NCBI GenBank assembly: GCA_008973525.1
Contig: WACJ01000406.1
Span: 186,001 to 250,000, forward strand
Reading direction: 5' to 3'
Length of the DNA stretch: 64,000 nt
From: Stenopsyche tienmushanensis
Taxonomy: Eukaryota > Arthropoda > Insecta > Trichoptera > Stenopsychidae
Part shown: one piece after another, positions 49,661 to 60,599 of the stretch
Position numbering within the stretch: position 1 is the first letter of the stretch
Layout: each line of letters starts with the position of its first letter
Program-made: the position numbers and the translations under genes
The notes under the pieces: generated by a model
Database searches by the model: none
Told to the model about the DNA's origin: nothing
The model's input: the letters and a program-made list of their open reading frames with translations, nothing else

Positions 49661-51797
49661 GTAGTTACGCCACTGTTTCCACGCGTCCAAATTTCGGCGA
49701 AAATGTCTCGATTTAGTGGCCTTCAACGTGCTGGTGAGGTGTACGATTTCTGTTAGATAAAAATTTCAATCCCGATTTTTTCGCGATTACGTTTATTAAT
49801 CCCGGGATTCATGAGCAACTAAAACTGTCCGGGATCTTGGGATTGGATTCTCTACTTGTAACCCCTTGAGGAACTGTTCATTTCGTACTGCAAAGGTTCA
49901 TCATCGATGCGTAATGATCGCTTATATCCGAGTGCGTTGATCGTGAATGCCTCAAATTATGCACAATTACAAATTAAACGCACATCTGAGCGCTGTAATA
50001 AATTTCTAAATCGATACATATGAACCCTAAAAGAGAACATGCCCGATCTGTTCTGGCATAATATCCGTAATAACTAAACCGCAATTTTTTCTCCCCCTGT
50101 TGGTCCCATTTGTTTCCAGTCTATTTAATCGGCGCGCTTAAGCGAGCAATAACAGATTTCGAAATGGTTTTTTTTTTTTTAATAAAATCTGAGACAAAAA
50201 TCGAACATGCGACCTCTCATTCGGAGTGCTTCGTCTGGGTGTTATTTTATTCCCTTGTAAATTATCTTTTTTTCCTTCGAATTAAACTCATAAAGAGGGT
50301 TGTTAATACAGGGCTCGATTTGCATATCTATTCAAATCTTTTGTGATATTTTGACCTTGTTCAAAATTAAATTTAAATAGTGATTTAAATCACCTTAGGC
50401 GTGTTTTCTACGTAAGCAGATTACATAATAACTTTCCATTGTAGAGCACGTTAGCATGAAATAATATTAGTTTTACTTTTCATCGAATGCGATAATGATC
50501 GTAATAAATGCAGCGTTTTAGTGTAGACTTTTTCCACACGGCAATTCACCGATAAATTCTTAGATATCATCAAATTATTTAAGTATATTAAAATTTAATG
50601 ATATGAAGGATAATCAGTAGCTTTTGATACTATTTTATTGATGGAAGAGATACGAGACAAAGACGTATTTTTCCGAAAGCGACTATTGATTTAACGTTTT
50701 CCAGAAATAGTTAAGAGGATCCCATTAGATGTTAGTATAATACCAGTCTAGTAGACTTTATGCATTTAATATGTATAAGCATTTCTACGTATTTCCTATG
50801 TTATATGAATAATATTACTTTTACATATTACAAGTATACAAATATAATATATTCTGTTAATAATTGAGAATTATTTAGAAACGTATAATATAAATCTATA
50901 TGTTTTTTACTGTCATTGTCTTGTCTTGAATCGAATTTATCTTTTTTGTATGCAAAATTTCTCCATAAGACTTATAAAATAATGATATTATAGCTCATGA
51001 CGAACCAAGCCCTTAAACGTAGATATGTCGATTAGTCGATATTAAATCAGTTTCATGTCTTGAAGTCTAGATAAAAAAATTACAAAATTTTCAATCGACA
51101 AAAAGACGTACAATCGACATAATTTTATTTAAATTTCGTTTTAGGTTTTCATTTCAGAAAAAATAACGGTTATACCGGTTTTCAGTTTGGCTCCGGATGA
51201 TACATTTTTGATTTTTTCAAATATTTTCATTTGAATTCTATAATATTTTATTTGTACTTCCCTTACGTAGGGGTTAATAATTTACAACTTATTTCAAAAA
51301 AATAATTCTGGAAATTATCTAGGATTTTAAAGCTGTCATGTAGGCTACTAAATATAAATTAATTGACGTTATTGGGAACGTAAAAGTAATATAAAATATA
51401 TCTTCTAATATATAAAAATGAACTGGGCTTTGTTCATGTGAAATGCGCTGCCATACCGTTTATCGGATTGCAATAAAACTTCGTTCACTCATTGCTAAGG
51501 ATTCCGCGAGTAAAATAAGCATAGTCTTATATACAAAAATAAATGTTTAATTGTATTGAAACGTCGTACGTACGGCGAAATGCAATGAATTATGCAGTCC
51601 TAAAACATTCGGAGCAGGCCTAATATTCTGATCGATGTAAATTCTGGGAACTGATATATCTAGATATTAAGAGGTTTTGGACGACGAACGAGGGAATATA
51701 CGCATGTTGAATTACTCAGAAAGCATGCAGATAGCCGAAACAATGATGGTTTTATCGATAATCGGTTTCGTTCCGGTTCGAAGTCCTGGTTCAAATA

Positions 51798-52883
51798 TAC
51801 AGAGTGTTTTGCACATGGACGGACAATTATTTTTTGGAGGATTAGGGGGGTCTTTTGCTACATTTCACACATAGACCCTATGTTCTGACAGAGATGCCCA
51901 CAAAAGAAATCCTAATTAAAGGGATAAGCGCTGCCTTTGCACAAAAATGAGAGGGGGACAGGCTACTTCAGACAATTACACTTAAAATACGAATCAGAGT
52001 TGGTAAATTCGATTTTGTAAATAAATTGAAGCATAAAAAGTATTTTCCTAACCCTAACCCTGCCAAATTGATACTCCTTCAAGTTTAACGACTCATTGAA
52101 TGCTTTACATGACATGTAGCATTTTATTGGAAAGGCTATAATCTAGAGAACTTTTTAAAACTAAATTAAGTTCAAAATCAGGGCCGTAACGAGGGCGTAT
52201 CGAAGCGGGCGCCCGCCACGGGCGCAACCGGGATTGAGGCGCAAAACGCAAAATACCGACCCAGTCGAGATGGTTTTACTCGACCATTCTGATTGACCAT
52301 GTCCGTTTTTATAATATACACTAAGTTGTTTAATTCATCCTGTCTTTGTTATCGCTTAAAGATTGTAAAATTAAAATTTTTAATTTAAAACCCGATTACT
52401 CTTCCTCGGATAACTTCGTTTCATAATGATAGCTTGTAATCGTTCTGTAGAGATTCAGGTCCGATTACGAGGCGCTCATTCGTCATATCAGCGGTCCGAA
52501 AAGCGGACCAATTGGACACACAAACATTGTGGCCACTCCGCTCTATTTTAGGGCTTTTTGCGGCATTTTCTATGATTTATACTAGACACTTTCTATCATA
52601 GTATTTTTTTAAAAACAGTAACAGCCTATTCGTTTGCACATTTTATGTAACTTTAAAGCTCAGAAATAATTTTATTTAAACCAATTGTATAAAATAATGA
52701 TTTATTTAGATCAAAAATATATTGCAAAATACAAAAACAGTTATTTCGTGCTATTACGACCACAGATTAATACAGTTATGATGACAAACACTTAAAACAT
52801 AGGGTTTATGTGTGAGGCGTAGCAAAATACCCCCCTTATCCCCAAAAAAATAAATTGTCGCTACATGTGCAAAACACCCTGTA
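51798..52883. mobile_element. TIR family A element, long copy (1.09 kb)
   Basis: The ends tacagagtgttttgcacatgg and ccatgtgcaaaacaccctgta (shortened here to their matching parts) are inverted. The second repeat block (gttttgctac-tttcacacata-accctatgt at the left; acatagggttta-tgtgtgagg-tagcaaaatac at the right) extends the arms to about 100 bp. The inside holds sequence shared with 2,610-2,686/3,927-4,050 and a SINE-like R1 tail at 52,340-52,600. No open transposase. Confidence 0.8.
52340..52600 (+). mobile_element. SINE-like repeat ending in the R1-type LINE tail
   Basis: Second copy of the unit at 37,600-37,875, placed within the family A element. Shared 3' part: tcagcggtccgaaaagcgga through tagggctttttgcggcattt. 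Confidence 0.5.
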
Positions 52884-53859
52884 AAAATAGATCATTTTCA
52901 CAATATAATCATGTTGTTGTTTTTATGACATAAAAATGATTAGCAAATTTCGCCTATTAAATAGAGTGATAAATTTCGAATGTTTTTTCCGGATTTTTTA
53001 TTGCCTTATTTGGCCCGAAAATCGAAACACCGAATATAGTTTCGGCGAAGCATCGACCTCGTGACATTTCGCCATAATTTATTATCCAGCGAGAAACACT
53101 CCCCAAAATTGGGAGGGTTGGAACAAATAGACGACGGTCACGAATGTGGATGGTGAAATTATCGATGATGCAACGGATCGGAGAAAATATGGTGATTATG
53201 GGGCTAATTCGATTAATTTCGAATGCTTGCGTAATTTGTTCATCAACAAGTTTGATGAGCTACCACATTGGTCGAGGTCGTATTTAATTTAATTGGGTCG
53301 CTGATCGTATCTGATATTTTTAACGTCCATATGAAAATTCGTTCCTAATGGCTGCGTGCTCCGTTAAAAATGTGTTAAGATTGTAATTGTATTGCGTGCG
53401 TTTAACGCGATGATCATCGATGGTTTCCGCAATATGCTTATATATTAAAGTTCAAAAAGATGTACTATAGTTTTTTGTTATGGTTCGAACGCTAGAAAGG
53501 TCACTTTTACACAAAAAAATCATATGAATCACAGTGTTCGAAAGTCACAAATGTCAAGATTGATTGGTGAACGTAAATCACACTTGTGCAATATCATGCG
53601 CTTCGATGATTTTCCGCAAAACTAACACATTGATCACCACACGTCACCACAATAATTTATGATTTTTATTTTTACAGCCACATATCGTAGATTTTTAAAT
53701 GAATTGAATTTATTTGAAAATAGCTTTGTCTAGTGTTTAATTGAGTATATTTGTGATGAACGTTGTTCCTCGTCCGGAATCGGAAATTAAATTCGTTTTT
53801 CCGATGGTTTTCCACGCCTCTGCGTATTATGTGTGACTGATGATGACTCGGGATGACAG

Positions 53860-53956
53860 GGCCGGAGCTGCGAGGGGCGGCCAGGGACGCTTATCAGCCG
53901 GACCCGTCCCAGTCCCCGTCCCCGTCCTGGAGACGGACCCCCCTCCTTCGAGACAG
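53860..53956 (+). CDS. dysc: dysc exon: Pro/Val-rich disordered segment
   Basis: A 97-nt exon. The first base completes the Arg codon left at phase 2, followed by 32 codons ending at phase 0 (acceptor gatgacag, donor gtgaaa at 53,957). It encodes AGAARGGQGRLSAGP, a (PV) run, then LETDPPPSRQ. GC-rich against flanks. No domain. Support comes from phase match and splice sites. Confidence 0.75.
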
Positions 53957-54935
53957 GTGAAACCAGTCATAATTAAACTCGATTTTTTTGCACCCCCCTT
54001 AAATCTTTCGCTTCATTGACATCACACTTTTAGCGTCAACATTTCTATGTTGCACGTTTCAAATGCAGTTTTGCTTTTTTTTTAATTTAACGATACTTCG
54101 AAAACGAGCCAAATTATCATCATTATATTCAGCAACCACAACGAATATATCGTCGACCTTATATCATACGCAGGAGTGAAAATTTTCATTAAAGCAAAAC
54201 TATATTTGAAATGCATCTATATTGATAATATACTTATAAATATGATATTACATGAAAACGACACATTTTTCGTATTTTTCATAACACAAAAGATCGAGGT
54301 ATTTCAACATTAATTTTGCACTATATGTACACGTAGTTTGATTTTCAATTGCAACATTTTCTTAATAGCAAAACGAAAAACATTACTTCTTCTCGATTTA
54401 CTTTCTCGATAAAAATGATTGAAGAATCACATCGAAAACATCTATGTGTGGTTTATAAAATATAGTGGTAAGTCTATTCGTGCATCTCAATTTATAATGT
54501 ATTGTGTAAATATAAACATTTCTTCGATTGCGTCTTTCAACATTTCTACATTGCCATCAAATTACTATACTATTAGTTTTATATAGAATAAAAATGTATT
54601 GTCCACGAATGTCGTATTTGCAGTTACTCTATTTCTTCACAACTCTCTAAGAAATGCAGTTTTTTAACGCACTCAATGATTTCTTGTCCGTTTTTTGTTT
54701 GTCCTTTTTATGTATTCTTTAACAACATCGCTTCCAATTTCAATATTTATGTGTTTTTATATTTTAGACACTTGATGACGATGGTAAGTATGAATGGATG
54801 TGCGTTTGTGTATTCCAAATGTGGGTGTGAATAAATGTTTTATTATTTTATTTATCCTATACATTATGAATGCGTTATGATAAAGTACGAAGTCTACAAA
54901 TTTTATATCGACACAGTTTTAATTTGACGGTTTAG
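53957..54935 (+). other. dysc intron, 979 bp
   Basis: AT-rich; only the candidate microexon at 54,768-54,783 stands out. Confidence 0.6.
54768..54783 (+). other. Candidate 16-nt microexon
   Basis: The short segment acacttgatgacgatg lies between a good acceptor (tgtttttatattttag) and an excellent donor (gtaagtatg). Read from the previous exon it gives Thr-Leu-Asp-Asp-Asp plus one base. Sixteen bases shift the frame: joining to 54,936 reaches a TGA after six further codons. It may be a chance match, a regulatory poison exon, or part of another isoform. Confidence 0.3.
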
Positions 54936-55049
54936 GACTACTGCAGTGGAGATGAGGGCGAAGGTGCTAGATCGCGGAGACACTCCTCGCCCGGTGGTTC
55001 CCGCGAGGGTAGCACCACAGCTTTGCACACTGCCAACTATGACGATTCG
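54936..55049 (+). CDS. dysc: dysc exon: acidic then Ser/Arg-rich segment
   Basis: 38 codons, phase 0 to phase 0, acceptor gacggtttag, donor gtgagt at 55,050. It encodes DYCSGDEGEGARSRRHSSPG, then GSREGSTTALHTANYDDS. Joined straight to the 53,860-53,956 exon it keeps the frame. It is the last exon I can recognise; no PDZ3 exon is visible between here and the window end, so the gene should continue beyond 64,000. Confidence 0.78.
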
Positions 55050-55839
55050 GTGAGTCATATTTGTTCCATTTATATTTGTATCTAGTCCATAACCGTTCTT
55101 GGAATCAAATCGAACCGATGATATCTAAGAAGGAACGTTCATTTTGACACAAACTGAGCTCGTTCGGCGAATAACAATAGACATTCCTTGTGCCAAAAAT
55201 ACATAGACGATATAATCTCACGGTAGGAATCGGGATTATCTAAATAGAAATCCGGTCGAATGCTAGAAGATTAATCGAATTTATTTATGAATTTAACAGT
55301 ATAACTAGAATCTTTTCCATTTCTCAATTATTAAATGAGATTTAACTTATACGAATTGGGTATTTACGAAGATAGTCCTAGAAGTACTTGGCCTAATAAA
55401 GAAAACACAAGAAAATTAGAAAAAAAAATTATTTCCACCGTGCCATTTTTTTAAGTTAAGAAAAAGAAAATAGTTCGAGGGGGCTAAATCTGGTGAATAG
55501 GGTGCATGAGGAAGCAATTTGAACTTTAACACATTAATTTTGCCCGCCACGATAACGAATGTGCATTGTCAAGACAATCAAGATTAAACAACACTTCCTT
55601 TTTAGCCCAAATACGACTGTTTTTCTTCTTGATTTCATCACTCAAACGTTGCAGTAAGTTCGCATAATACTTGCCATTGATTGTTTTTCCTTTTTGAAGA
55701 TAATCAATGAATCCCAGATTATTATAGATCATTGCTTGCAGATGGAACTGTCGTAGCCTTCTTTGTAGAGCCGATTCTCCTCTTTCATTCCATTTGTTTG
55801 GCTGTTTTTTTTTTGTTTTCCGAATGGGTATTAGATTCC

Positions 55840-56330
55840 ACGATGCCCGGTTGCAACCCATGGGGTAATGATATGGAGTAGAGTTGCGCGAAAGCAGTCT
55901 CGACAGTTTGCTCATCAAACGCAGCTGCGGTACCCCAGCTAACATGAGTTGGGTACGCAGGTCACCCTGTGCTGTGTACCCGTAAAGTAATGTGTGGAAC
56001 TGCTGATTACAGTAGTTGTTGTAGTCTTTGTCAAAGGAATCAACACTATCCTTAACAGCCTAGTGCTTACAAGAGAGAATGGCTTTAGGCTTCTCGAACG
56101 GCGACTCGTCTCCGTGGTTAGGTACTACATATGATCGAACCGATATGAGTACCATAGGGAAGGGGTAGCATGCCCAGACATGTTCTGTGAACATGTCTGG
56201 GCATGGCGTCTGATAATGAGGCGCTCATTCGAAGCGTCAGCGGTCTGAAAAACGGACCAATTGGACACACAAACCTTATGTCTATTCCCTCACCTTTTAT
56301 AACATTTAGGACTTTTTGCGTAAGTTATAG
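55840..56330 (+). mobile_element. R1-associated insert: repeat B joined to LINE 3' end
   Basis: 55,840-56,168 is the reverse complement of 60,945-61,255 (repeat B). It is followed through a hairpin by the R1-type ORF2 end: HVWAWR-like in one frame and MASDNEALIRSVSGLKNGPI then GHTNL in the other. I infer an internally deleted LINE whose 5' part is repeat B; the link between B and the LINE is not proven. Confidence 0.6.
56169..56205. repeat. Perfect 17-bp inverted repeat with 3-base loop
   Basis: catgcccagacatgttc, tgt, gaacatgtctgggcatg. The right arm is the normal LINE sequence (compare 31,590 gtggacatgtccgagcatgg); the left arm is its inverted copy. Confidence 0.95.
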
Positions 56331-56814
56331 GGAGATATGCATCTCCGTAATTTTGAATTTATATAAGCGGCTCGCGCCAAATGAGGACGCAAGCGAGATT
56401 AGACTTCTCATCACCCAAAAAAACTATATATTTATCTATTTTACTTATTTGTTTTATTTACAAAATTTAGTTAGTTTCTCCCCTGCGTTTAGATCGTAAG
56501 TGGCCACTCGAAGTTGACTGTGCATTTTTGTTGAGCGGGCTGATATGATCCCGAATAACTGGATCAATAAACAGCTTGGATCAGTGGAGAGTACCCTTGT
56601 TCCTTTGTCTCAGGCGTGAAGTGATGGATCCATGTTTCATCCATGGCTATGAATCGACGCAAAAACTTGGATTTATTGCTGTAAAACTTCGCCAAACACT
56701 CGATTGAAATATATTTATGACGCTGTTTTGGTTCCATTGTGAGCAAACGCGGCACCCATCTTGCGCAAAGCTTTCTTATGTCAAAACTTTCAACTATTAT
56801 GCCATTTTAGGCGT

Positions 56815-58009
56815 GGTTTTAAGTTCTGCCACTCAATATTTTGTGATAAATAAATAATAGAGTGTGATTCACTATTGATGGCTGTCAAATAAATACTAAA
56901 CTACTTTTTACCATAGTATTTTTTTTTAATGTCTCAGGTTGAGTATTTCTGGGACTACCCTCGTACATCGAGCGTTGATTGCGTATTTTTTTAATAATAA
57001 GGTTCCACGTTCCACAACAAAATTCGTTAAATTTTCTAATGCTACAGTTCGATGACTATCGCAAAGCTCACCTTGAATCCTGACCTGATTATGGCCATTT
57101 ATCAACGGCCACGCGAAGAAGTTTAGAATTGCGCTCGTTTGGCTGAAAGCACGAATGCAGGCATGTGCAGCTGGGTTAATGGCTCAGTTGCAGTGGGCGC
57201 AGTGAGAGCAGGGGGAGTGCAACAGGTCGGCAACTGAGAGTGCATCCAGGGGTGAACTTTCGCCCCTGCTGCTCCTAACGATGCATGTCTTCTTTTATAA
57301 CACTCGCTTTTAATGATATAATCAAGTGCTTTCTCACCAGCCACGGTTAAAACAACGTACTTTAATTGCCGTTATCAAGATAATATGATGCCTGACGGGA
57401 TTAGCAATTAAGCTAAATTTATTTCTGCTAAATTCCGCTCGCCAGTTCAAGGCGATATTAAGACGTACAGGGTCGTTCAAATCGCATTTTTAAAAATGGA
57501 CTTTAGCGTAACAAACGCAATTTAAGGCAAAACACGTAGTTTATAACGCCCATTTTTTATCGTAATAGGGCAAATATAGGTTACAGTTATCGGGGCTGCT
57601 AATATCGAAAGCTTACGTACGTGTCCAGAAAATTATTTTTTTATATGATGTATAATGATGCTTATACGAATTTTACAAGTCTAAAGCAGATTTCGCACGA
57701 AAATGCATTATTGTATTTCATGCACGCAGTGTTTTTTTGCAGTGAAACCGCAATAAAATGCCAATGAATACTATCAGGATGTAATTTTTTTATCCGCATT
57801 ACATTGAGGATCATTATATTAACTTTATACAGTCCGCGCCCGCGTTAACGCGTGATGAGAATGACGAAACTTTGGGTTAAAAAAAGTCGCACGAACTTGA
57901 TTTAAATTTATTCCTGGGGATAAATACGTCAATATAATTTTTACATAGAACGATGAACTGACTGAATGTTGTCCTTATATTTTGTTCGTGTGTTTAAGCA
58001 CCATTTAAT
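56815..58009. other. Stretch without recognised gene
   Basis: The mariner flank ends near 56.95 kb (ttgagtatttctgggactac resembles the end near 31.17 kb). A 73-codon - frame at 57,344-57,123 (ALDYIIKSECYKRRHASLGA and following) is not recognised and has no splice support. The rest is AT-rich. Confidence 0.5.
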
Positions 58010-58500
58010 CTATGTCTGTTCATACAATTCAAGCTGGTACACGTTTGATCTATTAGCTGATTTAACATCAATTTTAAGAAAGAAGTATATTTTCATGAAT
58101 TTCTTGCGAAATCTCTTGGACTTTGGACGAAACTCAGTGTAGAATAGGGAATCCAACTCGTTGGAGGTATCGTCATATTTAAATGCTAGTTCGAGTTGAT
58201 GACCGCGTGAGCCGCCATTTTCGTATAATACCATCAATATGACTGATAAAATTTATATCTGCTAAGACACGAACTAAAACTCGCTAAATTCCCGATTTCC
58301 CGACAAATTATTTATTTCCGTCGCTGCAGATGATTACTTATAAACTATAATACTTTGATGTGATTCGTAATTTTATTACGGAGGAATACACAAATTTTGA
58401 AGCCCGTATCTATTATATTTCATATCGATATTTCTATTATTAAAGTCGAGGTGTAGTAAATACATCACCGGTAGGGAAAGGTTAATATAACAATAGAATA
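58010..58500 (-). mobile_element. hAT transposase relic, most decayed copy
   Basis: The - strand has MVLYENGGSRGHQLELAFKY, the same block as 6,955-7,015, then a disrupted end. 58,300-58,480 matches 49,425-49,610 and the reverse complement of 6,745-6,920 almost base for base. Confidence 0.8.
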
Positions 58501-58842
58501 ATATAATCCCGGGATTGGATCCCCTAGAGTAGAATACCCGGATTGTAAAGTGTTAATATAGAAATTGTTGCGTATATTTAATGGTAGCGTTTAATAAATT
58601 GTTATATCACAGTCGTTTATTCTACCAGTGAAAACCGTCATAGTTATTAAATTTATTTTGACAGTTTTTTCATAATTTATGTAGTGAAAATAATAGTAAC
58701 ACTTTCATCGCTTGGGTAATATCTAACACGCTTCACCAAATATCAATTTACATATCTTTGAATTGATTAAAATTACATAAAACTCTTGATTGTTTAAAAA
58801 TTTAATTTAAAAAAAAATCTCAAACATTCCTCGATTATTACA

Positions 58843-59160
58843 AATCACTCAATAAGTTCGTAGGATGACTAATAAAACAATAACTTCTAGGCAAAATTCG
58901 ACAGTATTCATCAAGATTGATACATTTATTCATTTTAACGCTTCTCTAACATTTCGATGCCTTTTTGTAGACCGATTTATCTTTGGCCTCAAAATAGGCT
59001 TTAGTTTCGACAATCACTTCTTCATTGAAGCCAAATCTCTGTCTCTAGAGCATTATTTTTAGATCTGCAAACAGGTGGTAGTCGCTGGAAGCCAAATCCA
59101 GAGAATACGATGGATGGGGAAGCAATTCAAAGTGCAATTCGTTCTATCAGAAAAATAAAG
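58843..59160 (-). mobile_element. Mariner 3' part with one TIR
   Basis: aatcactcaataagttcgtagg is the TIR of the 21.4-kb mariner. Inside, the - strand reads as the C-terminus in broken frames (ELHFELLPHPSYSLDLASSD, then DLKIML and NEEVIVETKAYFEAKDKS). Cut off at about 59,160. The overlapping + frame is a shadow. 59.16-59.58 kb holds nothing recognised. Confidence 0.85.
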
Positions 59161-59594
59161 ACAATTTTAACCCAAATGTTTGTAAAAATTAAAACATCAA
59201 GCGATAATTAGTTCACGTGATAATTCGCATTATGTTTACTTTTGATCTCGTGATTGGAAGTATTCAGTAAACTGCTTAATTAACAGCAATGAGCTGAGTT
59301 TATGAGCTGAGCCTTAATGTGTTGAATAAATGCAATAGTTGGAAAATTGTCGGACGGCGCGTGCAACATGCGTTTTTGTAGCTAATGCACTTTACATATT
59401 ATTATACAATTGCATTTAAAACAACGGCGAACGATTTTATTTGCAATTTTAATATTTCGGCCATGGCCGCTCAATAGACAACCTCACCATGCGCTCACTT
59501 TCAAAAGTGATGTTAATCTTGCAGATCCGCCGGTCGAAAATATTTGCCAATTTGTGCGCAATAAAGTAAACAGCGACAATTAAAATATAATATT

Positions 59595-59600
59595 TTTATT
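59595..59600 (-). terminator. AATAAA polyadenylation signal of the small antisense gene
   Basis: The plus strand shows tttatt, which is AATAAA on the - strand, about 470 bases downstream of the stop codon. The intervening sequence is AT-rich, as expected of an insect 3' UTR. Confidence 0.55.
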
Positions 59601-60071
59601 TATACAAGAACATCCTTTTTATAAAATAACAGATTATACATAGAATACAAGTTACAGAAATACATCTTTTTCCCTCCGAAATTCGCGATCTTGATTTGTA
59701 ATTCGAACTTAATTATATACGATTTGAAAACTTTCTCTATATGTATAACATTACGCTAGAACTTAAATAAGTATTAATTACGCATCTAATGAGTAGGTTA
59801 TTTTGTAAAATAATATCAAAACACGTGTGGAAATGTGGATTATCACCACTCTCCTCATGCATATGGATTTGTACGATTATCTAATACTAAATGAGCTAAC
59901 AATGAGGTACACAGTGATTCAAATTGGAATGAGATTGGATTTGGAAGAGTGTTTAAAAAATACTTGATGTACGTCGTTGTCGATTAACATCGAAATGATT
60001 TTAGAATGAAACTTTGGCGACATCGCGATAGGCATTGTTGAGCGGCTAGCTGTTGTTCTTCGTCTTCGACA

Positions 60072-60269
60072 TCAAAGTTTCTCTTCGAGCGCTCTGCGAA
60101 TCTCCTCCGTGGCTTTTATGATGTCTTTCTCCATGCCTGCATTGTTTTTCTTCGATTTCATGTCGTCGCTGTCGTCGAAATAATCTTTAGGCGGTTCCAT
60201 TGGATATCTAGATCCGAATTTTGGCCGGGGAATTCTCACTCGTTTGACGTCTCCTAGCCAAGTCTCCAT
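60072..60269 (-). CDS. Small conserved-looking protein, 65 residues, function unknown
   Basis: An ATG-to-TGA frame on the - strand. The protein starts METWLGDVKRVRIPRPKF, continues with a Tyr/Pro segment (GSRYPMEPPKDYFDD), an Asp/Lys-rich middle, and a predicted amphipathic helix at the end (KDIIKATEEIRRALEEKL). It has no signal peptide or membrane segment. Gene-like signs on the - strand are: a splice acceptor (atttgttacag) leaving 24 bases of 5' UTR before the ATG, composition richer in GC than the flanks, and AATAAA about 470 bases after the stop. I do not recognise the family. It lies antisense to dysc, probably inside its next intron. The 5' non-coding exon is not located. Confidence 0.7.
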   Translation of the reverse strand: METWLGDVKRVRIPRPKFGSRYPMEPPKDYFDDSDDMKSKKNNAGMEKDIIKATEEIRRALEEKL

Positions 60270-60293
60270 GGTTTGATCTGCTATTATTTAAAT
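60270..60293 (-). other. 5' UTR part of the small antisense gene
   Basis: On the - strand, gttacag ends at 60,294 and is followed by atttaaataatagcagatc up to the ATG at 60,269. An in-frame TAA/TAG here supports the ATG as the true start. Confidence 0.55.
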
Positions 60294-60599
60294 CTGTAAC
60301 AAATATTTCAAAAAACATTAATACAAATGGACATAGTAAGGAAAATGATCGCTATGATTGGCATTAATACCAATCATTAACAAAAAAAAAACGGATGGTG
60401 AGCGAAGCTCAACCATCTCATTGCGCGCGTATCTTCACCAGGCCAATATGCGCCAATATGGTGCATCCGCTAATTCGAAAATTTTCACGGAGGTCTACAC
60501 AATAACTCTCTAAAGTTCCGTCGCAATTGAATGAATGGTATAGGAGCGTATACAACACATACGTACAGACGACAGACAGCGACTGACTGGATTGGGGAA

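Larger units (their letters stand above)
47733..53859 (+). other. dysc intron, 6.1 kb
   Basis: Contains a hAT relic (49,131-49,660) and the 1.1-kb family A element (51,798-52,883) with an R1-type tail inside. The stretches 47.8-49.1, 49.9-51.7 and 52.9-53.8 kb show no feature I can support. Confidence 0.65.
11555..55049 (+). other. dysc: Whirlin/dyschronic-type PDZ scaffold gene (11 exons seen, both ends outside window)
   Basis: Eleven + strand exons join without a stop to give PDZ1, PDZ2 and a harmonin-N-like domain followed by a disordered tail. Phases agree at every junction (0,1,0,0,0,2,0,0,0,2,0). Whirlin-family proteins are multi-PDZ scaffolds: vertebrate WHRN works in stereocilia and photoreceptors, and fly dysc acts in neurons, where it affects synapses, the Slowpoke channel and circadian output. 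PDZ-PDZ-HNL order fits whirlin or its vertebrate paralogue PDZD7; harmonin has its HNL domain first. The peptide after PDZ1 (WMDRQGRPVSPP) resembles the matching whirlin linker. HNL1 and PDZ3 are not seen, so I infer further exons before 1 or between 1 and 11.5 kb (none recognised) and after 64,000. The promoter and start codon are not identified. Assignment to the family is strong; equivalence to fly dysc is inference from there being one such gene in insects. Confidence 0.85.
55430..56810 (-). mobile_element. Mariner relic carrying an R1-derived insert
   Basis: On the - strand, 56,755-56,570 encodes ISIECLAKFYSNKSKFLRRF, then IAMDETWIHHFTPETKEQG (first catalytic Asp). The protein resumes at 55,840 with PIRKTKKKQPNKWNERGES, then FIDYLQKGKTINGKYYANLL, QRLSDEIKKKN and KKEVLFNLDCLDNAHS at 55,590, ending near 55,440. 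The block from about 55,840 to 56,560 is foreign. The second Asp region reads LDCLDNAH where QDNAPAH is usual. Confidence 0.88.

Noticed and set aside
54947..55049. Second open frame from acceptor ctgcag, usable after the microexon
   Set aside because: It is open but ends in a different phase from the main exon and lacks the Ser/Arg, acidic character expected here.
57123..57344. - strand 73-codon frame
   Set aside because: Some non-random look (Thr/Pro-rich end) but no recognisable family, splice site or polyadenylation signal.
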